64,000 bases of DNA from Allodiplogaster sudhausi (taxonomy: Eukaryota > Nematoda > Chromadorea > Rhabditida > Diplogasteridae). Numbering within the stretch: position 1 is the first letter of the stretch; every line of letters starts with the position of its first letter. This document shows, one piece after another, positions 1 through 11,006 of the stretch. A model generated the notes under the pieces. The model made no database searches and was not told the DNA's origin. It saw only the letters and a list, made by a program, of their open reading frames with translations. The position numbers and the translations under genes are program-made. The stretch covers positions 473,501 through 537,500 of the forward strand of contig CALZFC010000136.1 of assembly GCA_945643635.1 (NCBI GenBank). The letters run 5' to 3'.

Positions 1-1354
1 GGTGCGTACGAATGGGTCGATGCGAACGAACTCGAGTTGAACATCCTTTTCAGAGAAGGGAACCCACTTGCCATGGCTGAGCTCCTCGACTTGGATGGCG
101 TATTCCACTGTCTGCATGATCGTGTACTCGCGGGGTGGCTCCGTCTCTCCCACAAGATGGTGCTCCACACTCTTCACTCGCAGAACTCCTTTCTCCTTCA
201 GCAACCACTTCGACATCTCCGTCACTGCTTGCAAGTTCCCACTTCGAACCGGTCTAGAAGACGAATAAGTGAAGGGCAGGCACCATGGGAAGCATTTACT
301 CACTTCTCTGTCGAGCCAGATTTGTAGACGAAGGCGTTGACAAATTGATTGGAGAAGAGATCGAGGGATCCGGAAACCAGAATCCTTGCGTTGTTTCTGG
401 CTTGGACACCACTGACCAGGACGGAAGACTTGCCCACAGCATTCGGGTACTGAACATTTTCCATTCGGCATTTTCTACACTATGATGTACAATGGATTTT
501 TTCAAGATCATCACTTCCTCATTCAGGACAAATTCTTCCGTTGAATGAAGTTGAGAAAAAGAAGTGAACCTCTTTGATTGCCTTGCTCGGAGAATGAGCG
601 TAAGATGAAGAGGAGCCTTTGATTAAATCGATTCGTAGACGATTCTTCTTGGAGGGAACAAGAGCGGCGCCATTGTAGAGAATCGGACCATAGCGGGAAA
701 GCGGACCCAGGACAGCCTCGGCAGAGGAATGCAACTGCTCCTTCCCAACCACGACTGTCGTGTGCTGGCCATCATCCTGTAATCATTCAATTCTTATTTC
801 AACGAAAACTTCTCAACAATTCCACACAGCAAGCAAATCAACCAAGAGGACTATCGACTTCATTTGATGTGAAAAAAGGTGAAATAAGCGACAAACCAAA
901 AGAGTATCGTAGTTGACATGGTCAATGAGCTGCTCTGCGAACTCGAATCCGCTGTCTGCCGCAACATCTCGGAAAGCAGAGCCAAGGCCAGCGCCTGCCC
1001 CGGCCAGTAGAACGTTCCCGCCTTCGTCCACGAACTTCGCAATCTCGTCCGCAGTCACGGTTCCTCCGAATTCGTCGACGGAAGGAGCGAAGACGATGAG
1101 ATGCTCGTAGATGAGCTCGCCAAACTTAAGCAGAGACAGAGTCCCTTCGTCGGCTGTCTTGTAAGTCAGAGAATGGCCGCGATCTCAAATTACACAGTTT
1201 GAAAGATTCCCTAGAGGATCAACTGAATCTTACCAGAAAGGGACTTGAAGAAGATGGAGTGTGTGTCTCGAATGGCCATGTTATCCACGAGGACGAGGAC
1301 GCGGTCTGCCGCAGTCGCCGCGAAGAGAGCCAGGAGCAGTGCCCGGCACAGCAT
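1..1354 (-). CDS. OST48/DDOST, oligosaccharyltransferase 48-kDa subunit (3' end outside window)
   Basis: ER membrane subunit of the complex that transfers the glycan to asparagine of nascent proteins (known for the family). The start at 1354 opens a signal peptide ([16 protein letters not shown]) followed by VLVLVDN, as in DDOST. Exons read from the sequence: 1354-1234, then 1183 to about 912 ([35 protein letters not shown]), about 770-590 ([14 protein letters not shown]), about 450-295 ([19 protein letters not shown]) and about 245-1 ([40 protein letters not shown]). All keep frame and follow the order of human DDOST. The first intron is only 50 bp. The C-terminal membrane segment lies beyond base 1, so the gene is truncated by the window, not broken. 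The identification is secure; some exon ends are approximate. Confidence 0.93.
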
Positions 1355-2200
1355 CTCAATTCATTCCGTCATACATCAACACCAACTCAGTCATTTTAAG
1401 AGATGACGCGCAAACAACCGCGAATAAAACATAGACGATCCTGCGTCGTCCAACGAATGTGATGACAGAACTTTAGAAGGTACTGATGATGGTTTAGCAT
1501 GTCAATTACAACAGCATCGTTTTAACATTTCTATTACCGCAGCATAGGCAAATTGGAGGAATCCTGCCCCATTTCCTTCATCAATACAAGGTGGTTTACG
1601 TACGACCAATCTGAGCCACGTAAATATTTCAGACCGTATTCTTTGCTAATTTTCATGATTTTCCATTCGAGAAAAGCATCCATTTGATAAGCCGAGGGCA
1701 AGCTTGTCCTCTCACCAGAGCAAAATTTTCAACAACTTTATTCCCACTATTAATTCAGTATCTGATTAGCTCGCATGACTGCTTTTACAAATGTGTCAAT
1801 TGTTTGAACTGTAGCGTTAAAAGTATCCCAAGATACATCAATTTTCTTACCTAGGACAATTTCACGTTCCGTTCATTGGAAAATTCACAATGATTTAACT
1901 CTTTTTATTTTTCGGATTACCCGGAGATATTCTAATTAAGGGATGAGGGGTGTCCAGTTGATGAGACTGCCGCTACGATTCCCCTCGCGCTCTTCGAGCA
2001 ACCAAAATCTCGAGGCTAGTTTCTCTTCGTTAACGGAATGAAAGAATAATACAATTTTAATCTAGTGGGGGATATATTCTTCTCGCTCTCTGTTAGTCCA
2101 ATAATGGCATGACTTTTCAAACGCTCTTCCTCATTTATACTGCGTGGACGTTCCGATTGTGAGAGAGCAGCCGATGACGGAAAAGTGCTTACTATGAATC
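1355..2200. other. intergenic, no gene recognised
   Basis: About 850 bp between the start of OST48 and the small membrane-protein exon. It is fairly AT-rich and I see no conserved protein in either strand. It must hold the promoter of OST48 and probably the 5' exon of the gene at 2210, which I could not place. Confidence 0.5.
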
Positions 2201-2209
2201 CTCTTACAG

Positions 2210-2518
2210 GTTTTCCGCGAGATCAACCGACTGGCCAGCGAGGGAAAATGGGATAGCATCAACAACAAGCCCGAGCTCTTCGTCTACGGAGCTGCCAAGC
2301 GGGATGCCTATGCCACGTATAACAAATTCAACATGACCACGGACATCTTCGAGCGATCTGCCTGGGGCCAATACCTCAAGGCCGCCTTCCGTCTCGCTCT
2401 TCTCGTCGGGGTCATTAAGGTCGGAGTTGTGTTCTACGAGTTCGTGGTTCCCGAGCAACAGCGACTGAAGTACAAGTACAGCCAGCACGGCAGCTCCCAC
2501 CACGAGGAACACCACTAA
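2210..2518 (+). CDS. small single-pass membrane protein, possibly a complex I accessory subunit
   Basis: A terminal exon begins after the acceptor ctcttacag and encodes about 102 residues to the TAA at 2516-2518. Seen: a hydrophilic N-terminal part with DAYATYNKFN, one hydrophobic segment (AAFRLALLVGVIKVGVVFYEFVV), then a charged tail ending in a His-rich stretch (HGSSHHEEHH). A single membrane span plus a His-rich tail recalls NDUFB3-type subunits of mitochondrial complex I, but the DPWxRNE motif of that family is absent, so this is a guess from shape only. The first exon with the start codon was not found. It could equally be another small mitochondrial membrane protein. Confidence 0.5.
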   Translation, partial: VFREINRLASEGKWDSINNKPELFVYGAAKRDAYATYNKFNMTTDIFERSAWGQYLKAAFRLALLVGVIKVGVVFYEFVVPEQQRLKYKYSQHGSSHHEEHH

Positions 2519-2607
2519 GCCCCCTTCTTCTGCTCTATTAGTTAATGCAATGAGATTCGTCCTCACATTTATTCCGAATGCAAATGTACAATATGAGGAT
2601 AAAATAG

Positions 2608-3933
2608 TCAGCGGCACATCAATGCATCGATCTGAGTGAGTCTTGGCAGGGCAAGCATCACTTTCCTGCGATAACCAGTCCGGTCCGCAAGGTAAATGGG
2701 GTTCCGCTCGAGGTAAATGGTGCTGAGATGCTGGAGGGCAGCCAGAGAATCCAATTCAGCCCAGCTCTCCACTGCATTGTCATTGGCCTGCATAGTTGTG
2801 TACAGTGAAACCAAAGAGTGCTCTCTGCCTACCCAGATATCCTCCAGAAGAGGAAGCTCGCTCAACGCTTTTAGACCCGAAATCTTGTTGTTTGCCAGGT
2901 CGATTAATGCCAGCATTTTCTGAATCACAAAACCATGCACCATTTCAAACACAAAACGGAAAAATACTGTTTACATACAAGGGTTGAGATTCCTTCCAAA
3001 GATTCGAGGCCTTGGTCGGACAGGTACAGTTCTTGAAGATTAGTGAGGTGATCAATATTTTCAATTCGTGTCAACCGATTAGCCTAAAGAAATATTTAAA
3101 ATATAAAAAAAACACCAAACACCAACCGGAAGGCTGAGTTTCTCCAGTTTGATGAGGTTTTCCAGGCCAGAAATCTTCCCGATTTTGTTCTTGCCGAGAT
3201 AAAGCTGCCGCAGATTACGAAGATGATTGATATTCTGTATGGAACGGATCCGATTATCTCCAAGTTCAAGAAGTTCCAGGGCACAGCATCTCTAAAGTAA
3301 ATAAGAATCAGCGAAGGATTCCCACTGCCAACAACTGACTTCTAGTCCCTGAATCTCGCTTATCTTGTTGTGCACAAGATAGAGTTCACGAAGCTTCGTT
3401 AGCGTTTCCAACCCTTTTATTTCATGTATCCTGGAAATTAGGTAATTAAAAAAATTTTAAACTGATGAAGTTACAACACTAGTAGGTGAAGGAAAATACA
3501 GCCCAATAATTTTCCAAATAAAGTTCCGTATCAGTAACCAATGAATATCAGCATACCTATTGTAGCTGAGGTCAAGTTTGTCCAAGTTGACAAGTGTGCT
3601 GAGATGATCAATGCCAGCCAACTGGTTGTCGTAGAGATCGAGTTCCACGAGAGCAGTCAGCGGCAACAGGTTCTCATTCATTTCCTTTAGTAAATTTGAC
3701 CTAAAACCAAGCAAGTAAAATCCTAATATCAGTAAAGGAAGAATTCCATAAAAGAAGACGAACCTTATTGTAAGCTGTTGAAGTTGCTTGAATCTCTCCA
3801 GAATCGGGATATGATCAGCACGAGTCTGAGTAATGTCGATGAACTCTTCATCGGCTGAGAGACCATCCAGGGAGAATTGATTCCTCGCCACAGGCTCCTC
3901 TTCCCTACTCACTTCTTCTCCTTCGGACGACAT
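2608..3933 (-). CDS. sds22/PPP1R7, leucine-rich regulator of protein phosphatase 1
   Basis: PP1 regulatory subunit made of SDS22-type leucine-rich repeats (known for the family). Translation starts MSSEGEEVSREEEP at 3933. After an acidic N-terminus, successive repeats LxxLxxLxLxxNxI run through all exons (LVELDLYDNQLAGIDHL, LRELYLVHNKISEIQGL, LELLELGDNRIRSIQNI, LRQLYLGKNKIGKISGL, LEKLSLPANRLTRIENI). They are followed by the LRR-cap region (LSTIYLERNPIY, YRRKVMLALPRLTQIDAL) characteristic of sds22. Five or more short introns interrupt it, the first of 64 bp. The stop is at 2608. A TTAG acceptor abuts the start codon and the upstream gene ends only about 80 bp away, suggesting downstream position in an operon. 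Confidence 0.93.
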
Positions 3934-4013
3934 CTAATTTATTTATTTAGCACCATTACGAAGACAACACAACGGAATGGGCGAATCGCGACACGAACAT
4001 ACAAAACACGCGG
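3934..4013 (-). promoter_or_regulatory. 80-bp intercistronic gap with poly(A) signal and trans-splice-type acceptor
   Basis: On the minus strand the gap between the SMIM20-like stop and the sds22 start ends in AATAAATAAATTAG directly followed by ATG. AATAAA is a canonical poly(A) signal for the upstream gene and TTAG is an acceptor touching the sds22 start codon. This arrangement is typical of nematode operons, in which downstream cistrons are trans-spliced. That the two genes are co-transcribed is inference. Confidence 0.5.
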
Positions 4014-4365
4014 TTACTTCCTATCGAAGGGATCCGACCAAACGCGCTGGCCTTGTGCAAGAGACTCTTTGGTCACCCGGAGAAGAGCTCTCTCTTCAGC
4101 TTGCGCTTTCTTGTAGTAGTCGTTGTTTATCTAAATTCCAGAAAGGGAAATGCGGTTCTCATTTGCATAATGAAAAAAAGTGATGACACGACCCAAGAGA
4201 ACGGACTTTCGGATAGACACAGACGGCAAAAACTGCAGAGAAAGTGATGATGGCCGTGATTGAAACAGCAAGAGTGCCGAGAGTTGGACGGGAAAAGCGC
4301 GTGAAGGGAATTCGCTGCTTGACTGTGAGCCAGAATGGCACTGGCGCGCCCTTGGGGACTCGCAT
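4014..4365 (-). CDS. SMIM20/MITRAC7-like small mitochondrial membrane protein
   Basis: SMIM20 stabilises newly made COX1 during cytochrome c oxidase assembly in the mitochondrial inner membrane (known for the family). Exon 1 (4365-4207) encodes MRVPKGAPVPFWLTVKQ and one hydrophobic span (LAVSITAIITFSAVFAVCVYPK). After a 76-bp intron, exon 2 (4130-4014) encodes DYYKKAQAEERALL and ends RVWSDPFDRK, nearly identical to the diagnostic end of human SMIM20 (KVWSDPFGRK). The predicted length of 91 residues exceeds human by an N-terminal extension. The intron donor (gtccgt) is weak, but it is the one that keeps frame. It lies immediately upstream of sds22 on the same strand. Confidence 0.8.
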
Positions 4366-4894
4366 CTCTCAATACACGGACTGCGCCTTTATTAACTGCA
4401 CAATCACACTGCAATCACGACAATCAACGAATGCACTCTGCAGGGTCCGATGGCTCAGCCTTTTCATTTTTCGTGCCAGGAAATTACGGTATTGTGAAAA
4501 ATGTTGTCAGGCCGGCTATTATAAGTGGGCTCTGTCGGCCTCTAGGGCATAAAGTTGACAATGCACGATGTTGTCCTTTCCATTTAGTTTTTATTAATAG
4601 TTTATGAATGACGTGAAGTGGCTGCCAACCCGCGTCCTAGGCAGAAGAAGGACCTCGAAACGGTTCGAGATTCACTGCGAGGTAACGGAAGCCCTAATCC
4701 TGGCCTTTCCCAATGATATCCGTGCTCTTGCTCGTATTTCGTTGTATAATGAGTTCTTCTAGATGTTTATTGTTGCAGATTGTGAGTTTCTTTGTCTGCA
4801 AATGCCACGTCATGTTCTCCCATTTTGTTTATCGGGGATGCGGGGAATCGTTGAAGATGAAAAGGGAATGGGAGGTGCGGGGATGAGAGAGTAG
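4366..4894. other. intergenic, no gene recognised
   Basis: Head of the SMIM20-like gene on one side and tail of the dimethylargininase-like gene on the other. No conserved coding is seen. It presumably contains the promoter of the SMIM20-sds22 pair. Confidence 0.5.
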
Positions 4895-5153
4895 CTAGAG
4901 ACGGAGGACGAGGCACTGGCAGGCGCCTCCGCTCTTCATGAACTCGCTCATGTCAAGCTCGACCACTTTGAAGTTCCGCTTCAGGAGTTCCGCCTTCGTC
5001 TGAGCAGAGACTCCGGGAGGGAGAGCACGCTGCGGCGGACGGTCATGGCATTGCACACGAAGGCAGCCGCCTCCTCGTCCGAGATTGCTATCGAGTCCGG
5101 CAGACGGCGGAGGATCTGCAGAGTGAGAGAGTGGATGAGAGACAGACAGAGAA

Positions 5154-5188
<35 letters not shown>

Positions 5189-6089
5189 CCTCTTCGCGGG
5201 TCTTAGGGGAGAAGGCTGGTGGGTACCAGAGGGCGCTCGTCTCGTCCAAAGGCGCAAGGCAAGTGTCCAGGTGGTAGAAGCGCTTATCAGTCAACTCGCA
5301 GATGACCACTTCAAAGTCTCCCAGTTGCTTCACCTCGTCGTACACCTGAATTACAGAGGAGAGACAGTGAGAGAGTGAGAGAGATAAGAGAGAGAGAGGG
5401 AGAGAGAGAGAGAGAAGAGAGAGAGGGAGAGAGAGAGAGAGAGAATAAGTGCGGACTTGGCTGGAGCTGCGCGGCCCGACTCCGGCCCAGAGAGTATTGG
5501 GAGTGGAGAAGACGGCGTCCCCCCCTCCCTCGAAGCGGTGGTTGTAGTGGCTGCCGAGGATATTGTAGCCGTGTTTCTTGAACCACTCCAAGTAGTGTCG
5601 CTGCTCTCCGGTTCTGTAATCCTCCCTTCGCTGCTTCCTTATCCAACAAACCATCCACCACCCTTTCAAGATAACAAACCTCTCCGAATGGGCGAACTTC
5701 GAAACGTAGACGTTGTTCTTGTAGATGAGGCCGCTGTTGCATACGAACACCATGTCTGGCAGGTCTTCCGCTTGCTCCATTGTCAGCACCTCACAACATG
5801 ATCATTCTCTCTCTCTCTCTCTCTGTCTCTCTCTATCTCTATCTTTCTCCCTCTCTCTCTCTCCTTCTCTCTCTCTCTCATTCTCTCTTCTTTCTCTCTC
5901 TCTCTCTCTCACCTCGACTCCCTCTGCCTCGATGGCAGCCTTGAGGGCGTTCCACTGGCCCATAGCCTTCTGCTTGTCGACGACTCCTCCCATCCATGGA
6001 TTGATGGAGTAGGTGACAGAGAAGTGCTTGGGGGCGACCATGAGAACGCGTCGAAGAAGAGAAGCCGCCGCTTGTCCACCTCCGGCCAT
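4895..6089 (-). CDS. dimethylargininase/arginine deiminase-superfamily enzyme, with an apparent frame break
   Basis: Members hydrolyse guanidino groups such as those of methylated arginines, using a Cys-His pair (known). The start at 6089 gives MAGGGQAAASLLRRVLMVAPKHF, followed by SINPWMGG. Later exons give MVFVCNSGLIYKNNVYVSKF, the substrate-site motif RFEGGGDAVF, the catalytic-His motif YHLDTCLAPLD and the C-terminal GGACQCLVLRL containing the expected catalytic Cys. Five exons are separated by introns; three of them (about 5142-5188, 5350-5455 and 5803-5912) are mostly (CT)n in the sense direction. In the last exon the frame reading AFVCNAMTVRRSVL does not continue into the frame reading PPGVSAQTKAELLKRNF near 5010-5035. 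Either one base is missing or a 29-base intron is present. Otherwise the gene looks intact. Confidence 0.85.
5142..5188. repeat. (GA)n microsatellite in intron
   Basis: Imperfect GA dinucleotide run in the last intron of the dimethylargininase-like gene; pyrimidine-rich on the coding strand. Confidence 0.9.
5360..5448. repeat. (GA)n microsatellite in intron
   Basis: Near-continuous GA run filling an intron of the dimethylargininase-like gene; (CT)n in the sense direction next to the acceptor. Confidence 0.9.
5805..5912. repeat. (CT)n microsatellite in intron
   Basis: CT-rich on the plus strand, so purine-rich in the sense of the minus-strand gene. This is an exception to the usual polarity seen here. 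Confidence 0.9.
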
Positions 6090-9029
6090 GGCAGAAGGAT
6101 CTCTTTCAAGACAAAAAACAATTTCGGGATTCATTAACTATTTAAAAAAATCGTAAATGCGATGCGCGGTGGAGAAGGGGAAAATGATCCACTAGAGAAA
6201 TTTGAATTCAAACGGAGTTTTGGAGTGTAACGAGGAGGATGAACGAGAGGCTCTGAGAGAAGCGAGCAGACCACTAGAGCAATCAGAAAGCAACTGAAAT
6301 GATATCGAACTCATTTTATCTTTGAAGCGATCGAGCGAGTTATTTGCTTGTTAGCGAAAGGATCAACAGAGAAAAAGCAAAGGAATTGCAAATTTAATCG
6401 AACTATTCTAAAATAACTTCAATGATGAATTATTTTCACTCTCTCATCAGACAGAAAACCTCATCGATAAATGAGACCAAAAAAAGGGTAAAATTAAATT
6501 TCTTACTGACATCTGCTGCCACTTGATTCATGATATTCCCATGATAAAAAACATTTTACATTTCCCTTCCTCTAACTCTGCATATTACGTTCAGATGCCC
6601 AGAGTTATGCTAAGAATCAATATTCAGATCAACGGTTAATTGCATTACATTTCTAGAGAATATCAGTCACAGAACATGTATAATTTCAGACGTGAAAATC
6701 TTCTCAAGCCAACAGTCTCAAGCCTGCAAAAATTATTATAAAAATGGGAGATAAGCGAAGAATGCAAGTAGCGCTGAATGAGAAGAAATGAGAATTCCTT
6801 CCCCGCTCAACTCTAATATCCATTTGCAGTGACAAGAGAACTCTCAAGGTGTCATGCTGGCCTTGACCAATGATTTACTGGCTCTTCAGCTTGAGAACTA
6901 CAATGTCGTGGGCACAAGGAAAATAGAAACAACCGAAAGATAATAATAGAGAGTGTGAGTGAATGAAGAAGGGCGAAACGCAGAGAGAGAAAGGGTAGAG
7001 GTAGCAGGTGTGGTGCGTTAGGGAGAGAGAGAGAAAGAGAAAGAGAGAGAGAGAGATGGATAGATAGAGACAGGGAGAGAAAGAGACAGGGAAAGAGAGA
7101 TAGAGAGGAATTGGAGTGGGAAGAACTGGTGAGGTTGCGCAATCTTCCTCGCCCTTTATCATACATATCGTACGATGTTAACTTAAAAAAAGATTAGGTG
7201 AAGTCGCTCCAGGTGCACGTGGAAATTGTGTCATAAAATTATAATATTCTAAAGAAACACTTCTTCTAAAGAAAAAAAAAAGAAGTTGTTTGCCATTTCT
7301 AAAGAAACAGTAAAATGTTAAAACGTTGATTTGAACAATTTTCCCATCGTCAGGAATGGCGAACGGTAGAATATTTTAGGCATGAACATACATACATTTA
7401 ACGATGTTTCTTTCTATCAATCAACGTATTCAAGACTGTCCGAGTTACACTTCCAATTACTAATCGTGGACTACCCGTCACTCATTCTGAGCAGTTATAT
7501 ATTTCTATTTTATGAAATATAATTCGTCTGCTGATGTTGCCAAGCAATCTTCATGATTTCATCATCAGGGATTCAGAAAAAGTAATTTGCAGGAAATAAG
7601 CAGGAGGAAGGACGAGTTCTTTATTCTCTGTTTCGAGTGCAGTCCATGTATTCTTGTATCTATTTTTAGTAAACGGTATGAGAATATTACCGTTTGCAAT
7701 TTGAGTAGTGTGACCAGAAAATTTACGGAATAAGATATTATCTTCATTTCCCTAGGAAGACTGCCAGTTTGAATAGAGTGGAACTGGATGAAAAAGGAGG
7801 AGAAATGGTGCGGGAATAAGCGAAAGACAAGAAAGAGAGAGAGCGATAGCGAGAGAGAGATGGAGAAGAGAAATAGTGAAAGAAAGGGCCAAGAAGATAT
7901 AAAAGAATGATAGAGAAAGAGCATGCGGGGCCTGCAAAATGTCAGCTGCATAGATGCACAGAAAGTAACCAACTTCTGAGTGGATGGCTACTCAGAATAG
8001 TCAAAAGTATTCTCCTCCTTATTACCCCTTCTTCGCTCTTATTCGTGAGTATTCAACCACACGGGAAGTGCGACAGGGGATGAGCTCATGGAATCTCACT
8101 CTCATGATACAGCTTATAGCGAGAAGGTTCTTATTTGTGATGTGCTCATGGAATCTCACTCTCATGATACAGCTTATAGCGAGAAGGTTCTTATTTGTGA
8201 TGTGCTCATTAAACGAGCTAATTCTTTACGATTTTATTGCACTTTGTTGTTGTAAATATATATACTATAAATATGATTTCGCCGATACATTAAAAAAATA
8301 TTGTTCTTTTCCATTTTTTTCGCCTCTTCTTTGTGATGTTAGAGCGAGGCCAAAATGAGTCCAGTGACATCAGCAGCGAAGAGAGAGAAAGTTGTTAGCG
8401 ACCAGATTCGAATTACAGGTTGGCTCTTGCTAGAGACACCACAGCAAGGAACTCTGACGACAATGAAAAGAAAAGAAAAACAAATTAGTTAGAGAACAGA
8501 GAGAGAGAGAGAAAGAGAGAGAGAGAGGAAGAGAGAGAGGAAGAGAGAGAGAGAGAGCAGAGAGAGAGAGGAAAAGGAGCGAAGGAGGAATAGTTCCACT
8601 TGTTATTTCTAGAAAGTAATGGTGCGAGGGTGGAGTGAATGCTGAATGATCACTGGACAGTCTCTCTCACTCTTTGGACCGTGTTCACTTTAATTCCATT
8701 GAACAAGATTCATTCTCTCCAAATTGGCGCTTTGCCTTCTTCTCAGCTTATGATTAAATCCTTTGTCATCATCCATCGATTCATTATTTTTCCTGATAAC
8801 ATCAATTCTTCCCCACTCATTTTTTCACATTCTTTCTTTCCTCTCTTTTTTTTTCTCGGTCTCTCTGCAGTTCCTTCTTTCTCTCTCTTCTCACCCAAAA
8901 TTCTCCCTGATTGCTCTCTGCGTGGTCTTTCTTTCTCTCGATCGTCTCAGTTCCGCATGAGTTGAGTGGGTGTTCACTGACGCTGTCTGCTAGCAAAGTC
9001 TTCCTTGGACTGCACAGAAGAATCCGACA
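6090..9029. other. 2.9-kb gene-poor region with microsatellites
   Basis: No conserved protein was recognised. It holds GA-rich tracts at about 7021-7110, 7825-7920 and 8497-8575, an exact 60-bp tandem duplication at 8084-8203 and AT-rich stretches. A plus-strand frame at 7984-8358 exists only because it runs through the duplication. Small non-conserved exons cannot be excluded. Confidence 0.5.
8084..8203. repeat. exact tandem duplication of 60 bp
   Basis: Two back-to-back identical 60-bp copies (8084-8143 and 8144-8203), followed by the start of a third. A multiple of three, but no protein homology. Confidence 0.95.
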
Positions 9030-9850
9030 ATGTTGGGAATGATGAATTCTCCTACGGATGGCGTGGAGTTCTACGCCGTTAACAAGCAAAGAGAAGTGGA
9101 GGGAAGCGGACTCAGCGAGGTGGACAAGAAGACCTTCGTGGATCCCAAGCAGAAGCCTTGCGTCACGTACACTGCTGGTTTGCTCTCCTTTCGTCTGCCC
9201 CTAACTGTTTTTAATCGTCTATGAAACTCAACGAAACTAATCTATTTTGCATGCAGAAGTTGTGTTATTGCTGTATTCTTATTCGTCCAATCGCTCTCTT
9301 TTGTCTCCTTTCATCGCTGCTGCCCCATCCCCTACAACTTTGCTTTCTTCGCTGAAAGTGAGCAACAAATTAGGCAAAGAGAGATTGCAATCTTAGCGAA
9401 GGCTGCAAAGAAGACCCGGATACCAAGCACTTCATTCCTTCTCCCCCCCCCCCTCCTTTCCTTCTCTAATGGTCTCTCCTATTTCTTCACTCTCTTTCAC
9501 CCTTGTTGCGATCTATGTATGTACATATATGTTAAAATTTTCTTCAAGTAATCTTATTTTGAGATGGAAGAAAGCTGATCGGAGGAAAGTCACAGGAGAG
9601 CGAAGAATCAACAGCGAATTCTCTGTGGGGGGCTGTCCTGCTTAGGTAAGACTCTGTTGTATGTAGAAGGAAGAGGGCCATCTCTGGATCATTCATCAGA
9701 TCTTCGCTTAGATCGGCAGTGAGGAAAGGATTAGAAGAAGATGAAGAAGGGAAGAGCACGACAGAGGAGATCGAGACGGAGGACAAGGAAAAGACTCCTC
9801 AGATTCATCCAGTACAGGAAGAAGAGTTCGGTGAATCTACCGCATCGTAA
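9030..9850 (+). CDS. small protein of unknown function, paralogue of 12624-13086
   Basis: Three exons, 9030-9177, 9564-9645 and 9700-9850, join in frame to 126 residues. The 54-bp second intron is set by alignment with the paralogue. Seen: N-terminus MLGMMNSPTDGVEFY, then CVTYTADGRKL, a leucine-rich segment (SLWGAVLLRSSLRSAVRKG) likely to be an amphipathic helix, and an acidic Glu-rich tail (EEDEEGKSTTEEIETEDKEK). No signal peptide and no membrane segment. The start was chosen because both relatives begin MxGMMN. I do not recognise the family; it may be confined to nematodes. The conservation between the two copies is the evidence that both are real genes. Confidence 0.7.
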
Positions 9851-10309
9851 TATTCTTCTTGTGTATTTCAAGGAACTCTTCTCTTTACTGTAAATTTTGA
9901 TTTGCTTTGTGGTGAATTTTGAATAAATGCATTTGCTATCTCGCTTGTAAAAATAATCTTCCGTGATAGTTTCTCTGTGACGAAACCGCACAATCGCCCC
10001 TTCCCGTTGTAATTATTGTTCATTCTCCTCCCCTTCTTCTAATCCGTGGAAGTCATTCACTACGTCTAGAAATTAAACGTTAGATATGCATAGAGCCGAA
10101 CTAATCAGGAGATAATTAATAGAATTTTAACTTAATTTCTTTTATCATTCAAGAAATTCCTAAACTCGTCATCGTTTATTGCGGTATAAAATTCATACAC
10201 AAAACGAGTTTTTACCACTGACAATGTGCATGTGCACAGACAAACTTAGATTGCGAATCGAATGAGAGGCAGATAAATAGTGCTGGAGAGAGAGCTAGAG
10301 GGGGGGGAG

Positions 10310-10366
<57 letters not shown>

Positions 10367-11006
10367 GAGAGAGAGAGAGAGAAAGAGAGCGAGAGAGACC
10401 AGGAGAGAGAGAACAAGGAAGAGAGAAAGAGAAAGAGAGTAAGAGGAGAGAGAGAGGAAGAGGAGAGAGAGAGGAAGAGGAGAGAGAGAGAGCGAGAGAG
10501 AGAGAGAATGTGAGTGAGTGAGAGAGTGAAAGAGAGAGACGGAGTAATAGAGCGTGCGCGAGAGTAAGCTAGTGACAGAGAGAAAGAGAGACTGAGAGGC
10601 AGAGTATGATAGAGAAAGAGAGAGAGAGAGAGAGATTGAGCGCGAGGAGAGCGCGAGAGGGAGATGAGAGATCGAGAGATAAGGAAGGAAGTATTGCACA
10701 GAACAGCACGCGAATGATGCCTGTTGCCAATTGGTTCTGTTTCTATTTCCTCCTTTCTGAATACTCGATTTATGACGACAACAATGGTAATGACCGAGTA
10801 GGGATTGTTTAAACAAGGGAGAGAATGAAGGGAAGAAAAGAGGAAAAAGAAAGAAAGAGTGAGAGAGAGTGAGAGAGTGAGAGAGAAAGAGATAGAGAGT
10901 GAAAGAGAGATAAAAAGAGAGAGGAAAAGGGAAACAAAGAGGATTGGATGTGAGTGGATGATGAGCTGTTGCATTTCCGAGTACTTTGTGGGGGGCTTTG
11001 GTAGCA
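9851..11006. other. intergenic with long (GA)n tracts
   Basis: No gene recognised. From about 10275 to 10670 and from 10838 to 10935 the sequence is almost pure GA with interruptions. The minus-strand frames of about 260 residues here (Ser/Leu repeats) are translations of the repeat and are rejected as genes. Confidence 0.7.
10275..10670. repeat. long imperfect (GA)n tract
   Basis: About 400 bp of purine-only sequence dominated by GA, with interspersed T and C. It is among the longest microsatellite stretches in the window. Confidence 0.9.
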
